This document shows, piece after piece, positions 44,856 through 52,310 of a DNA stretch of 64,000 nucleotides. The stretch covers positions 558,001 to 622,000 of the forward strand of contig NZ_JBHTIH010000002.1 of assembly GCF_042677045.1 (NCBI RefSeq), read 5' to 3'. This DNA comes from Lysobacter_K koreensis. GTDB lineage: Bacteria > Pseudomonadota > Gammaproteobacteria > Xanthomonadales > Xanthomonadaceae. The position numbers and the translations under genes are program-made. The notes beneath the pieces are model-generated. The model saw only the letters and a list, made by a program, of their open reading frames with translations, ran no database searches and was not told where the DNA came from. The stretch's first letter is position 1. Each line of letters opens with the position of its first letter.

Positions 44856-45196
44856 TTGATCCCCTTGATTGAGATGAAGTCGTGCGCAATCCACCAGCGC
44901 AGCGTTCGCGCTACGCCCCTTAGCGAATAGAACAGCCAGTCCTCACTGCCGCGCACCAAGCCGTGCGCCGTTCCGTTGCTATCCAGCGCCGTGTGGCACG
45001 GGCCGCAGCCGAACGCGGCGCAAAGGTCATCGGGCTTCTGTCCGCCGCCGACCTCGCCCACCAAGCGGATATGGCACAGCACGCAGCCGGCCGTTTTGTC
45101 AGTCGTGGAGTCGCCGCACACGCCCGCGATTTCCAGCATGCAATGCGCGTCGGGATGGCCGGCAGACTCCCGCAGCTTCTTGGAGACGATGCTCAT
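44852..45196 (-). CDS. DUF1364-type (NinX-region) nuclease-like protein
   Basis: 114 residues from ATG 45196 to TGA 44852-44854. Pattern HCMLEIAGVCGDSTTDKTAG, then CHIRLVGEVGGGQKPDDLCA and FGCGPCHTALD matches the DUF1364 family of lambdoid phages, which has an HNH-like Cys/His cluster. It may act on DNA with the resolvase encoded downstream. Assignment is from recall of the motif order. Confidence 0.78.
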   Translation of the reverse strand: MSIVSKKLRESAGHPDAHCMLEIAGVCGDSTTDKTAGCVLCHIRLVGEVGGGQKPDDLCAAFGCGPCHTALDSNGTAHGLVRGSEDWLFYSLRGVARTLRWWIAHDFISIKGIK

Positions 45197-45492
45197 GGGT
45201 TGTCCCGCCAGGACGTCTCAATGTGCGCGTCCCATTCGGCCCGGCTGTACTCCACTACTTCACCGACGGGGCCGGCCCAATGCCGGTAGCAGGTCGTGCA
45301 AACTCTGTTGATCCGCCTCTCAAGCTGGCCTGGCGTATCTCCTCGCGAGTGATCCATGTTGCAAATGGCAGGCTTCCGGCACCCATGCGCCCTCGTCCGC
45401 TGTGCAAGGCAGGCCATGTCGATGACCCCGGCGTATACGGCCGACTTTTCTTCCGGCGTAGCGTTGCGAATGAAGTCTGAGAAGGCGCTCAT
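45193..45492 (-). CDS. Cys/His-rich hypothetical protein
   Basis: 99 residues from ATG 45492 to TGA 45193-45195. Contains CLAQRTRAHGCRKPAICNMD and CTTCYRHW clusters, likely a metal-binding module. Neighbour of the DUF1364-type gene. Function unknown. Confidence 0.65.
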   Translation of the reverse strand: MSAFSDFIRNATPEEKSAVYAGVIDMACLAQRTRAHGCRKPAICNMDHSRGDTPGQLERRINRVCTTCYRHWAGPVGEVVEYSRAEWDAHIETSWRDNP

Positions 45493-45866
45493 GCGGTCAC
45501 CTTCAGCGCGTCGCGGTAGCCCTGCTGCCAGCGAAGCGCAGACGATCGACTCATCGGCTGCAACGCCTGAATCTCGCGGGTGTTCGGCACGCGATCGGGG
45601 AACGCCCGCGCTAGCTTGCAGGCGGTCAGCAATGCAGGCCGGCGACACTGCGCCTTGACCTGCCCGCGCTTCGAGTCCCATGCCGGCGCCACGAGCGACG
45701 GGCCGACAACGCCGGCTTTGATTCGCGCGCGGATCGTCTCGACACACACTCCGGCCAGGTCAGCGATCTGCCGCGCGGTCAATTTGCCGTGGCGCCCGCA
45801 GGCGTGGAGCTTGCCGCGGGCGCGAATCCCGGCGGTCCCGTGGATGGGCGATACCCCGAACGTCAC
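45489..45866 (-). CDS. Helix-turn-helix protein
   Basis: 125 residues from GTG 45866 to TGA 45489-45491. A helix-turn-helix is visible in LTARQIADLAGVCVETIRAR, followed by a basic region. It could be a phage transcription regulator. The GTG start and the N-terminal 25 residues are uncertain. Confidence 0.62.
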   Translation of the reverse strand: MTFGVSPIHGTAGIRARGKLHACGRHGKLTARQIADLAGVCVETIRARIKAGVVGPSLVAPAWDSKRGQVKAQCRRPALLTACKLARAFPDRVPNTREIQALQPMSRSSALRWQQGYRDALKVTA

Positions 45867-46039
45867 GGCTTCCGCCCCAACTGGTCAGCGTCGAAAACGA
45901 CTCCCCCGTCCTGCTCAACTACCTCGCGCACCACGCCATCGGCGCAGCGCATCCGGTACGTGCGCGACGGGGCGCCCTCGTAGTGCGGGTTGAGCGTGCG
46001 CCACTGGCTCGGGTCGGACGGCGCGGGCTTGCGGCTCAT
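45863..46039 (-). CDS. 58-residue hypothetical protein
   Basis: ATG 46039 to TGA 45863-45865, overlapping both neighbours by 4 bases. Compact, protein-like (SQWRTLNPHYEGAPSRTYRM, then VVREVVEQDGGVVFDADQLG). Function unknown. Confidence 0.6.
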   Translation of the reverse strand: MSRKPAPSDPSQWRTLNPHYEGAPSRTYRMRCADGVVREVVEQDGGVVFDADQLGRKP

Positions 46040-46209
46040 GCGCGCGCCTCGTATCGCTCGGCTTCCGCCAGGTAGTTCGCGGCGCGGCGCTCGCGCTCGT
46101 CGTCGGAAAAATGGGGGTCGTGGCGCACCGTGTCGGCGGCCACGCGGTAGGCGCGCGCCTTCGCGGCGTCGGAGTGCTGGAACAGGTTGGGTTGGTTGGT
46201 CGATTTCAT
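46036..46209 (-). CDS. 57-residue hypothetical protein
   Basis: ATG 46209 to TGA 46036-46038, coupled to both neighbours. Helical and charged (KSTNQPNLFQHSDAAKARAY, then RRAANYLAEAERYEARA). Confidence 0.6.
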   Translation of the reverse strand: MKSTNQPNLFQHSDAAKARAYRVAADTVRHDPHFSDDERERRAANYLAEAERYEARA

Positions 46210-46334
46210 CCGTACACCCGCAGCACGTTCACGATTTCCGCCGGGTCGAGGCAGAAGAACGCGGCCAGCTCGGCGACGTTCACCAGTCGGTTGTTCGCAA
46301 GGTCGACAATCTCGCGGATGCGGGCGGCGCTCAT
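46206..46334 (-). CDS. 42-residue helical peptide
   Basis: ATG 46334 to TGA 46206-46208 with overlaps at both ends. Sequence SAARIREIVDLANNRLVNVA, then ELAAFFCLDPAEIVNVLRVY resembles a minimal helix-turn-helix. Function unknown. Confidence 0.55.
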   Translation of the reverse strand: MSAARIREIVDLANNRLVNVAELAAFFCLDPAEIVNVLRVYG

Positions 46335-46816
46335 GCGTCACCCGCCGCCGCGCTCTTGCGGTCGCTGTAGTGCGTTGCAAGCTCGGCCGCAGCTTCGCCC
46401 TTGGACAGCTTCCCGACCGGCTCGAAGGTGGTCGACAGTTCGCGGCGAAGTTCGTCAACCGATCGGAGAGGCGCCACTTCGCCGCGGCTGATCGCGTCCA
46501 GCTCCTTGACCAGTTCCGGAGGATCGACCGGGCGTTCGCGATCGCCGGCCAGCGCCAGTTGCGACGACGGCGGCAGCGCGTCCAGAAAGTGTCGAGGAGC
46601 CGGCCACGTGTCGCGCGTCAGGGCCAGCGACGAGAACGCGCCACGGATTCGGCTGGTGTCGCGCGCCTTGTCCCACGCCCGGTTGATCGTCGTGGCGTCA
46701 ATCCACGTCGCGGCCGTGATCTGCACCAAGTCGGAGGCGGGCGTGCGATCCAAGCTCAAGGACATGAGCTTCGTCAGGCCGTCGATTATCTCGTTCGTGT
46801 ACCAGTCCATTTCCAT
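46331..46816 (-). CDS. Replication-linked hypothetical protein
   Basis: 161 residues from ATG 46816 to TGA 46331-46333. Conserved-looking core WIDATTINRAWDKARDTSRI then AFSSLALTRDTWPAPRHFLD. It overlaps the upstream replication gene by 119 bases, which is long but the frame remains protein-like from its start. By position (after an O-like gene) it could load the helicase, but no ATPase motif is visible. Confidence 0.62.
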   Translation of the reverse strand: MEMDWYTNEIIDGLTKLMSLSLDRTPASDLVQITAATWIDATTINRAWDKARDTSRIRGAFSSLALTRDTWPAPRHFLDALPPSSQLALAGDRERPVDPPELVKELDAISRGEVAPLRSVDELRRELSTTFEPVGKLSKGEAAAELATHYSDRKSAAAGDA

Positions 46817-47585
46817 TTTTCATCCCCTGAAGCGATTTCATGCCGGTCAGTGTTTTGCTTTGCGGTTGGCCGTTCGGGCCGGCGCGCGCCTGGTCATGGC
46901 TGCGCACCGGAAACAGCCCGGTCCAACCCCTCTCGATGGCTTGGTCGATCACGGCGCGCGGGCTGTGCCCCTGCGCCCACAGCTCGGTCAACGTGCGCAG
47001 CGACAGCGCGCGCGCCTTGTGCGTCCAGCCCTTGCGGCTGTTGCGGTAGTCGTGCCAGTCCTTCCACGCATCGGCAGGAAGCCACTCAGGGATCACCAGC
47101 GCGGTACGCGCCTCCCCTGTTGTTGCTTTTGCTCTTTCTGTATCTGTATCTGTATCTGCTATGTCTCCACTTCCATCCACGGTGGAATTGGTATTTCCAC
47201 TTGTGGAATTGGCCTTGGCCTCAGCCCTCACCCGCTGCATGTGCTCACGCTTGGCGGTGCGGGTGGTTTCGTCGCTGGCGATCGCCCGATACTTGGCGTG
47301 GTTCAGCAGTTGCCAGCCGCCCTCGATTTCCTCGATCCGGCGGCCTTCGTGGTCCTTGGTGCGGCTGTACTTGTCGGGCGCCAGGAAGGTCGCCAGCGCC
47401 GTCTCACACTCGGCAATGGAGACGTTGGCGATGTTGGCCAAGCCGGGGATAGACGCCTTCACCTGGCCGTACCGGTTGGCCATCGCCAGCATCGTGATCC
47501 ACGTCAGGCGCGTACCGGCAGGCTCCTGCCACACGGTCGACGCCGTAATGCTGGCGAACAGCTTGGTGTAGCTCTCGCTGCTCAC
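46698..47585 (-). CDS. Phage replication initiator-like protein
   Basis: 295 residues from GTG 47585 (GTGA overlap) to TGA 46698-46700. N-terminal winged-helix-like domain (SYTKLFASITASTVWQEPAG, then SIPGLANIANVSIAECETAL) as in phage replisome organisers, then a polar linker with SGNTNSTVDGSGD repeats and a C-terminal domain (WKDWHDYRNSRKGWTHKARA). Equivalent in place to lambda O. The origin may lie inside this gene; the Ser/Thr/Asp-rich linker DNA at 47105-47215 is AT-richer than its surroundings and is the best candidate. Confidence 0.75.
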   Translation of the reverse strand: MSSESYTKLFASITASTVWQEPAGTRLTWITMLAMANRYGQVKASIPGLANIANVSIAECETALATFLAPDKYSRTKDHEGRRIEEIEGGWQLLNHAKYRAIASDETTRTAKREHMQRVRAEAKANSTSGNTNSTVDGSGDIADTDTDTERAKATTGEARTALVIPEWLPADAWKDWHDYRNSRKGWTHKARALSLRTLTELWAQGHSPRAVIDQAIERGWTGLFPVRSHDQARAGPNGQPQSKTLTGMKSLQGMKNGNGLVHERDNRRPDEAHVLELGSHARLRLGADHGRDVD

Positions 47586-47929
47586 GCCGCGCGCTCCGAC
47601 CCTGGCATAACGCGCAGCTCGAACAGCTCGGCGCGCTCGGGATGGGCCAGGCGGTACAGGCGGGCGAGATCCGGCACCACGTTGCCGTTGATCTTGTAGT
47701 CGGCACCGTTGTCGGTCAGCGCGGTTTCGTGGCGCAGGTACTCGACCAGCGTGCGGGCGCTGTAGTGGCGCCGGCCGCGGTTCCACACCTTGTCCGCCTC
47801 GCGCTCGAAGGCCAGCCAGACATGGCGGTTCAGGCCAAGCCAGCCAGCGAAGCCATCGCGGAACGTGTCGCCGTGCTCGCGCACGATCGCCTGCAGCGCG
47901 TCGCCGAATGGGAGGCCGGGCTGGATCAC
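47582..47929 (-). CDS. Hypothetical protein upstream of replication gene
   Basis: 115 residues from GTG 47929 to TGA 47582-47584. The central stretch WNRGRRHYSARTLVEYLRHE followed by LTDNGADYKINGNVVPDLAR is a familiar small phage protein type of unknown role. Coupled by 4-base overlaps on both sides. Confidence 0.68.
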   Translation of the reverse strand: MIQPGLPFGDALQAIVREHGDTFRDGFAGWLGLNRHVWLAFEREADKVWNRGRRHYSARTLVEYLRHETALTDNGADYKINGNVVPDLARLYRLAHPERAELFELRVMPGSERAA

Positions 47930-48120
47930 CGCACACCCACCGGGCGGCGACGGCCGCTCACCTTGTCGGCCTCGTTGCGCTCGCGGCGCAGGCGGTCGAG
48001 TTGCAGGGAGTACAGCGCGGCCTTGGAGCGTTCCGATTCGGTCAGGTCGTAGTCGATCTGATTCGGGGCGTAGGCGTCGGTAGTGGCCGGGATGGTGACC
48101 GGCTTCCAAGGGGCGTTCAT
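47926..48120 (-). CDS. Small hypothetical protein
   Basis: 64 residues from ATG 48120 to TGA 47926-47928. Helical, charged (TESERSKAALYSLQLDRLRR). Part of the early leftward operon. Confidence 0.62.
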   Translation of the reverse strand: MNAPWKPVTIPATTDAYAPNQIDYDLTESERSKAALYSLQLDRLRRERNEADKVSGRRRPVGVR

Positions 48121-48515
48121 GCGATGGCTCCTCCGAAGGTGGCGCGGATGGCGCGGCGCTCGATCTCGCGTTCTTTCACCAGTTCCGCGATCTGCTCGCG
48201 GGCCTCGCGCAGTTGTTTCTCGGTCTCGGTCTCGCGCTTGCGCAGGCTGTGCAGGTCGTAGCCGCGCTGGTGGAGCATCCAGAGGATCGGGGCGTCGCTG
48301 CCGATCAGGTCGCAGATCGCGCTGATTTGTTTCCAGCGATAGCCCGCCTCGCCGGCCTGCATCCGCGACCAGGTGCCGGCGTCGATGCCGAGCGGGACGT
48401 GCATCTCTTTCGCCAGATCCAACCCCGCCGCCGCAGCGCCCAAGGCGATGGCGCCTGCAAGGGTCGGTTGGCGTGCAATGTCGTGCGCTCTGATGTGACT
48501 TTCCGGGCCTTTCAT
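48117..48515 (-). CDS. Regulator in CII position
   Basis: 132 residues from ATG 48515 to TGA 48117-48119. Start chosen at MKGPESHIRAHDIARQ because a good ribosome site precedes it. Residues 20-80 hold a helix-turn-helix-like region (GLDLAKEMHVPLGIDAGTWS) and the C-terminus is a coiled coil (RKRETETEKQLREAREQIAE). It directly follows the tR1-like terminator, exactly as cII does in lambda. Role in lysogeny is inferred by position. Confidence 0.65.
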   Translation of the reverse strand: MKGPESHIRAHDIARQPTLAGAIALGAAAAGLDLAKEMHVPLGIDAGTWSRMQAGEAGYRWKQISAICDLIGSDAPILWMLHQRGYDLHSLRKRETETEKQLREAREQIAELVKEREIERRAIRATFGGAIA

Positions 48516-48587
48516 GGGTATCTCCCCTTGGCGGTCGTCATCGCCCCTCATCCGAATTGGTTTCACTTGGCGACCCCCTGTGGTCGA

Positions 48588-48617
48588 TAAAAAAGGCCCA
48601 GCCAGAAGGCCGAGCCG
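48588..48617 (-). terminator. tR1-like intrinsic terminator
   Basis: Minus strand GGCTCGGCC-TTCT-GGCTGGGCC followed by TTTTTT (two G-U pairs in a 9-bp stem). It stands between the Cro-like and CII-position genes, as tR1 does in lambda. Confidence 0.85.
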
Positions 48618-48779
48618 ATGAAGTCAGGCAGTGAAGTGACCGAGCTGTTGAAGGTCTGCGGCAACTTTTTCGCGGTCACCCGCTACGGCGAGCGCGTCCG
48701 CATTCGCAAGCTGGCCACGCCCAAGGCGCGCGCCCTGCCCGCTTGTGCGGTGGTCGTGCGGCTGAAGGTCGGCGGGTGA
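48618..48779 (+). CDS. Possible 53-residue protein opposite the switch operon
   Basis: ATG 48618 to TGA 48777-48779 on the plus strand, KSGSEVTELLKVCGNFFAVT then basic residues. It is antisense to the space between the Cro-like gene and the terminator. It could be a small gene or chance. Confidence 0.3.
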   Translation: MKSGSEVTELLKVCGNFFAVTRYGERVRIRKLATPKARALPACAVVVRLKVGG

Positions 48780-48789
48780 CGTGCGCACG

Positions 48790-49002
48790 TCAGGCGGCGT
48801 CCGGCCGGTCGACGATGAAGTCGCGGGCCATCAACGTGATGCCCTTCGCTTCCGCCAACTTGACGATCGCGGTGTACGGCTGCCGCTTGGGGAACCGTTC
48901 GCCTCGCTCGTACAGGCGGACGGAATGGGTGGTCTGGTCGACGGCGGAGGCGACGCTTTCGCGGGTCAGACCAACGGAGTACAGCAGGGTGAGTGCTTTC
49001 AT
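48790..49002 (-). CDS. Cro-like repressor
   Basis: 70 residues from ATG 49002 to TGA 48790-48792. Helix-turn-helix in LTRESVASAVDQTTHSVRLY followed by ERGERFPKRQPYTAIVKLA. First gene of the leftward transcript, divergent from the larger repressor, with operator copies in between. The position fits Cro. Confidence 0.78.
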   Translation of the reverse strand: MKALTLLYSVGLTRESVASAVDQTTHSVRLYERGERFPKRQPYTAIVKLAEAKGITLMARDFIVDRPDAA

Positions 49003-49122
49003 GGACGAAGTGAAACATATCGTTTCCTTGAAAGCAAACGATTTGTTTGGCCGGTGAATCATTCACCCATAAACAATTCGTTACGCTCTTGGTCTCAGTC
49101 CTTGCGAAGCGGAACCCGGACA
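49003..49122. promoter_or_regulatory. Divergent switch promoter region with three operator copies
   Basis: Three near-palindromic 13-mers: AAACATATCGTTT (49013-49025), AAACGATTTGTTT (49036-49048) and AAACAATTCGTTA (49071-49083). They share AAACxATxxGTTT with two more copies at 49548 and 49581. Spacing of 23 and 35 bases recalls a three-site lambda operator. They lie between the two repressor genes, so both transcripts should be controlled here. Confidence 0.82.
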
Positions 49123-49443
49123 ATGCGCTGGTACGAACGAGTGGCAATCGCCATCAAGGAAAGGGGCTTCGGCATGGCCGAGGTCGGCGCCGCGCTGGGG
49201 GTTAGTCCTCAGAACGCTGGGCAAAAGCTCCAGGGAAAGCGGGGCGTCTCGGTCGACGAGTTGAAGGTTCTTGCCGGATTGGCCGGCATAACCGTGTCCG
49301 AGGCCGTAGGGGATGATGCGTTGGTGATCGAAGTGAAAGACGAGATGGACATGGTGGAGATCTACCGACTGTTGTCGACAGAGCAGCGCAAAGCGTGGAT
49401 GGATATTGGCCGGCAACTGGCCAGTGCGAAGGCCGCCGACTAA
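49123..49443 (+). CDS. CI-like repressor (short, no peptidase domain)
   Basis: 106 residues from ATG 49123 to TAA 49441-49443. N-terminal helix-turn-helix (MAEVGAALGVSPQNAGQKLQ) and a C-terminal helical part (MVEIYRLLSTEQRKAWMDIG) that may oligomerise. There is no S24 autocleavage domain, so RecA-driven self-cleavage is not expected; induction may work differently. It is ended by its own terminator. Confidence 0.78.
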   Translation: MRWYERVAIAIKERGFGMAEVGAALGVSPQNAGQKLQGKRGVSVDELKVLAGLAGITVSEAVGDDALVIEVKDEMDMVEIYRLLSTEQRKAWMDIGRQLASAKAAD

Positions 49444-49473
49444 GGAGTTTGGCTAGGCTGTAAAAGACCTAGG

Positions 49474-49492
49474 CCCGCTCCGGCGGGTTTTT
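49474..49492 (+). terminator. Intrinsic terminator after the repressor gene
   Basis: CCCGC-TCCG-GCGGG followed by TTTTT. It isolates the repressor from the rightward early operon that has its own operator-bearing promoter. Confidence 0.85.
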
Positions 49493-49547
49493 GTTTGCTT
49501 TGGTGGCAGCGTTCCACTTTTGGGACGCTATGTTCCGCCTTCTGTCG

Positions 49548-49593
49548 AAACAATTTGTTTGACACAACTCCGGGTATATGAAACGATTCGTTT
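49548..49593 (+). promoter_or_regulatory. Rightward early promoter with two operator copies
   Basis: AAACAATTTGTTT (49548-49560) and the perfect palindrome AAACGATTCGTTT (49581-49593). A TTGACA hexamer (49559-49564) overlaps the first and TATATG (49575-49580) abuts the second; the spacing between those two hexamers is too short for one promoter, so the exact pair is unsettled. Repressor bound to both sites would shut the early operon, as at lambda pL. Confidence 0.75.
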
Positions 49594-49626
49594 CAGTCGC
49601 CAACCAAGGCGCCGGAGATCAAGCAG

Positions 49627-49881
49627 ATGACCAGCACCGAGCTTTACGCCCCAAGCCACGACGTGCGTCGCGCGCTCCGCGTGATGAAGGGCCGGCCGGA
49701 GTTCCGCTCCACCTATGTGCAGTTCGACGCCACCACGCGCCGCATGCGGCCTGCCAGCGTCGTCAGCGATCCGATCTACGACCTGTTCGTGGCGCGCCAG
49801 AACTGGCGCCTGTCGCTGGCCAACGCGACCCGCTACGGCGAAATCCGCCAGCTAGTCGTGTCGCCGGAGTGGCTGCCGTGA
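49627..49881 (+). CDS. First early protein, function unknown
   Basis: 84 residues from ATG 49627, GGAGAT-type ribosome site upstream. MTSTELYAPSHDVRRALRVM then a basic middle. In lambda this is the place of N or of anti-restriction genes, but I see no match to either. TGA overlaps the next GTG. Confidence 0.62.
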   Translation: MTSTELYAPSHDVRRALRVMKGRPEFRSTYVQFDATTRRMRPASVVSDPIYDLFVARQNWRLSLANATRYGEIRQLVVSPEWLP

Positions 49882-50147
49882 GCGCGCCGGTCGATGTGCT
49901 GGCGGTGATGGGTGATGCGGAGTGCCGCTGGCGGCTGGTGCACGAAACCACCAAGGCCGATGCGATGGCCGAAGCCCGCGCCGCCGTGGCCGAGCTGATC
50001 GCGGCGGATCGGGAATACGACGCGGCGAAGGTCGAACTTGCGACGCAGCGCCGGCAAGTTGGCGCTGTCGCGACGGCAGAGGTTCGCTGGCACCGAGCGG
50101 TGGCGCGCCGCGCCGCCTCCCTCGCCCGCATCGGTGGTGCCAAGTGA
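49878..50147 (+). CDS. Helical hypothetical protein
   Basis: 89 residues from GTG 49878 (GTGA overlap). Alanine-rich helices (ADAMAEARAAVAELIAADRE) predict a coiled coil. Same polycistronic early operon. Function unknown. Confidence 0.62.
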   Translation: MSAPVDVLAVMGDAECRWRLVHETTKADAMAEARAAVAELIAADREYDAAKVELATQRRQVGAVATAEVRWHRAVARRAASLARIGGAK

Positions 50148-50239
50148 AGCGCGCCCTCAAGGCGTTCGCCGCCTACCTGCTGATCTACACGTTCTTCGGC
50201 CTGCTGATCCTGAGCGTGTGCGCGGGAGGTCCGGCATGA
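50144..50239 (+). CDS. 31-residue membrane peptide
   Basis: GTG 50144 to TGA 50237-50239. Basic start followed by one hydrophobic helix (FAAYLLIYTFFGLLILSVCA). Overlaps both neighbours by 4 bases. Confidence 0.55.
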   Translation: MKRALKAFAAYLLIYTFFGLLILSVCAGGPA

Positions 50240-50424
50240 ACCGCCACGCGATCAATCCGCACATCGTGTCCAGATTGGCGAAACAGACGGACGCGGCCGA
50301 ACTGCTGGCGATGCTCGAAAACGCCGAGCGCGCCGCCGTCCAGTCGAGCCGGTGCCGCGATGGTGCGCGGGCCGAGCCACCGCCGCGCGCGGAGCTGTCG
50401 CGCCGCCTGCAGCCGGTGCAGTGA
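50236..50424 (+). CDS. 62-residue hypothetical protein
   Basis: ATG 50236 to TGA 50422-50424, coupled on both sides. Helical N-terminus (VSRLAKQTDAAELLAMLENA) and a basic, Pro-rich C-terminus. Confidence 0.58.
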   Translation: MNRHAINPHIVSRLAKQTDAAELLAMLENAERAAVQSSRCRDGARAEPPPRAELSRRLQPVQ

Positions 50425-50879
50425 CCGTAGTCCACACGCTGCCGCCAAAGAACCGCGACGCGATGATCGACGCGCTGTTGCCGGTGCTGCGGCTGTTCGA
50501 GGAAGGCAAGCCGATCAACGTGAAGATCAGCATTGCCCGCCCCGAGCGCACCGTGCCGCAGCTCCGCTATCTGCACGGCGTGGCTTACAAGCTGCTGTCC
50601 ATCGCGATGGGCTTCGAGCCGGACGAAATCAGCGAGTACCTGTGCGGCTGCTATTGGGGCTGGAAACCCAAGCGCCTGCCAGGTGGCCGCGCCGTCGAGG
50701 TTCCGATTCGCACCACCACCGTGGACGAGGACGGCAACCGCGACGTGATCGAAGGCCGCGCCTTTTGGGATTACGTCGAGTGGATTCAGCGCGTCGGCGC
50801 GCGCCACGGCCTCGTGATTCCCGACCCCGATCCGAACTACAAGATCGCCGCCAAACCATCCGAACAGCAAGCCGCATAA
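50421..50879 (+). CDS. NinB-like or recombination-associated protein (tentative)
   Basis: 152 residues from GTG 50421 to TAA. Stretch PINVKISIARPERTVPQLRY followed by LHGVAYKLLSIAMGF recalls the start of NinB-type recombination proteins, where a substituted-amine motif and a Gln-rich turn are followed by helices; the rest differs. Encoded directly before the Erf gene, which supports a recombination role. Weak assignment. Confidence 0.5.
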   Translation: MTVVHTLPPKNRDAMIDALLPVLRLFEEGKPINVKISIARPERTVPQLRYLHGVAYKLLSIAMGFEPDEISEYLCGCYWGWKPKRLPGGRAVEVPIRTTTVDEDGNRDVIEGRAFWDYVEWIQRVGARHGLVIPDPDPNYKIAAKPSEQQAA

Positions 50880-50895
50880 ACCAAGGAAAAGAACC

Positions 50896-51687
50896 ATGAG
50901 CGCACAACCGCAAGACGTAACCGTGTTGGACCGGATGCCGCCCGAGCAGGGCACGGCGATGGCCGTCCACGCCAACCCCTACCTGGGCATGATCGAGAGC
51001 GTGCTATCGCGCGGTGGCGACTTGGTGCAGGTCGACAAGTTGCTGGACCTGCAAATCAAGTGGGAAGCCAACGAAGCGCGCAAGGCATACGTTGCCGCGA
51101 TGGCCGCATTCAAGGCCGAGCCGATGGAAATTCTCAAGCGCAAGCTGGTCAGCTTCGAGACCAACGGCGGTGGCGTTACCAGCTACATGCACGCCGAGCT
51201 TTCCGACGTGACCGACGTGGTGGTGCCGACGATGGGCAAGCACGGCCTGTCGCACCGCTGGGACGTGACGCAGGCCGGCGCAGCAATCACGGTGGTCTGC
51301 ACCATCACGCACGCGCTTGGCCACAGCGAGTCGGTCAGCATGACCGCGGCCCCCGACGCCAGCGGCAAGAAGAACGCGATCCAGCAGGTCGCCAGCACGA
51401 TCACCTACCTGGAGCGTTACACGCTGCTCGCCGCCACCGGCATGGCGACGAAGGGCATGGACGACGACGGCCGGGCCGCCTACGAGCCGGAACCCGAGCC
51501 GGTCGACGCGAAGGCCGCCGACTGGATCAAGCAGTGCAGCCAGGTGCAGGAGCCGGACGACCTCGCGCCGCTCAAAGCCAAGATCATGGCCGACTACGGC
51601 GGAGTGGTTCGCAACATTCCCGGCGCCGTAAAGCAGGCGTTTGTCGACCGCAAGGCCGCCGTCATGCCGAAGGACGAGGAAGCATGA
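50896..51687 (+). CDS. Erf-type single-strand annealing protein
   Basis: 263 residues from ATG 50896 with an AAGGAAAAG ribosome site. Erf family features: AKAYVAAMAAFKAEPMEILK-like start (here KAYVAAMAAFKAEPMEI), YMHAELSDVTDVVVPTMGKH, then KKNAIQQVASTITYLERYTL. It pairs complementary single strands and circularises phage DNA by recombination. The partner exonuclease is encoded next. Confidence 0.92.
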   Translation: MSAQPQDVTVLDRMPPEQGTAMAVHANPYLGMIESVLSRGGDLVQVDKLLDLQIKWEANEARKAYVAAMAAFKAEPMEILKRKLVSFETNGGGVTSYMHAELSDVTDVVVPTMGKHGLSHRWDVTQAGAAITVVCTITHALGHSESVSMTAAPDASGKKNAIQQVASTITYLERYTLLAATGMATKGMDDDGRAAYEPEPEPVDAKAADWIKQCSQVQEPDDLAPLKAKIMADYGGVVRNIPGAVKQAFVDRKAAVMPKDEEA

Positions 51688-52310
51688 GCGCGCCCGTCTA
51701 CCACCCCGAGATCGAGCAGGGAACGGACGACTGGCACGCGATCCGCGCCGGCAAGTGGACCGCCAGCAGCGGCGCCAAGATCATGGGAGGACTCGACACG
51801 CAGGGGCTCAAAGACCTGGTGAAAGACCTGGCCTGGGGCCGCGTGTTCGGCAAGACCGACCGCGGCTACAGCGGCAAGTCGATGGAGCGCGGTCACGAAC
51901 TGGAGCCGGAGGCGCGCGAGGCGTTCGCGTTCGAGCATGACGCCACGGTCGAACAGGTCGGCTTTGTCGAGCACGGCCGCATCGCGTACCTGGGCTGGTC
52001 GCCCGATGGCCTGCACGCGCAGCGCAAGCGCGGGCTGGAGATCAAGTGCCTGGAGCACAAGGCGTTCATCGACTTTTTCGAGTGCCGCCAGGTGCCGAGC
52101 GAGTACCGCTGGCAGGTAAAGATCGCCTGCATGGTCGGCGCGCTCGATGGCCTGGACTTCTACGTCTACCACCCCCTCGCCGGTGGCATCACGGTCCCGG
52201 TCGAAATCACCGACGCCGAAAAGGATCAGATCGAAGGCCGCATCTCGATCCTTGAGCCGCGCGTGCAAGCCCTCGTTGACCGCCTAATGGAAAGGAAAGC
52301 CGCCGCATGA
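51684..52310 (+). CDS. YqaJ/lambda-exo-type exonuclease
   Basis: 208 residues from ATG 51684 (ATGA overlap with erf). PD-(D/E)xK nuclease: WHAIRAGKWTASSGAKIMGG start, GHELEPEAREAFAFEH, LGWSPDGL (catalytic Asp) and LEIKCLEHKAF (E-x-K), then YRWQVKIACMVGALDG. Resects double-strand ends to make the single strands that Erf anneals. Confidence 0.92.
   Translation: MSAPVYHPEIEQGTDDWHAIRAGKWTASSGAKIMGGLDTQGLKDLVKDLAWGRVFGKTDRGYSGKSMERGHELEPEAREAFAFEHDATVEQVGFVEHGRIAYLGWSPDGLHAQRKRGLEIKCLEHKAFIDFFECRQVPSEYRWQVKIACMVGALDGLDFYVYHPLAGGITVPVEITDAEKDQIEGRISILEPRVQALVDRLMERKAAA

Noticed and set aside
48618..48779. Confident early gene on plus strand
   Set aside because: Short, antisense to the switch operon, and no recognisable motif; listed only at low confidence.
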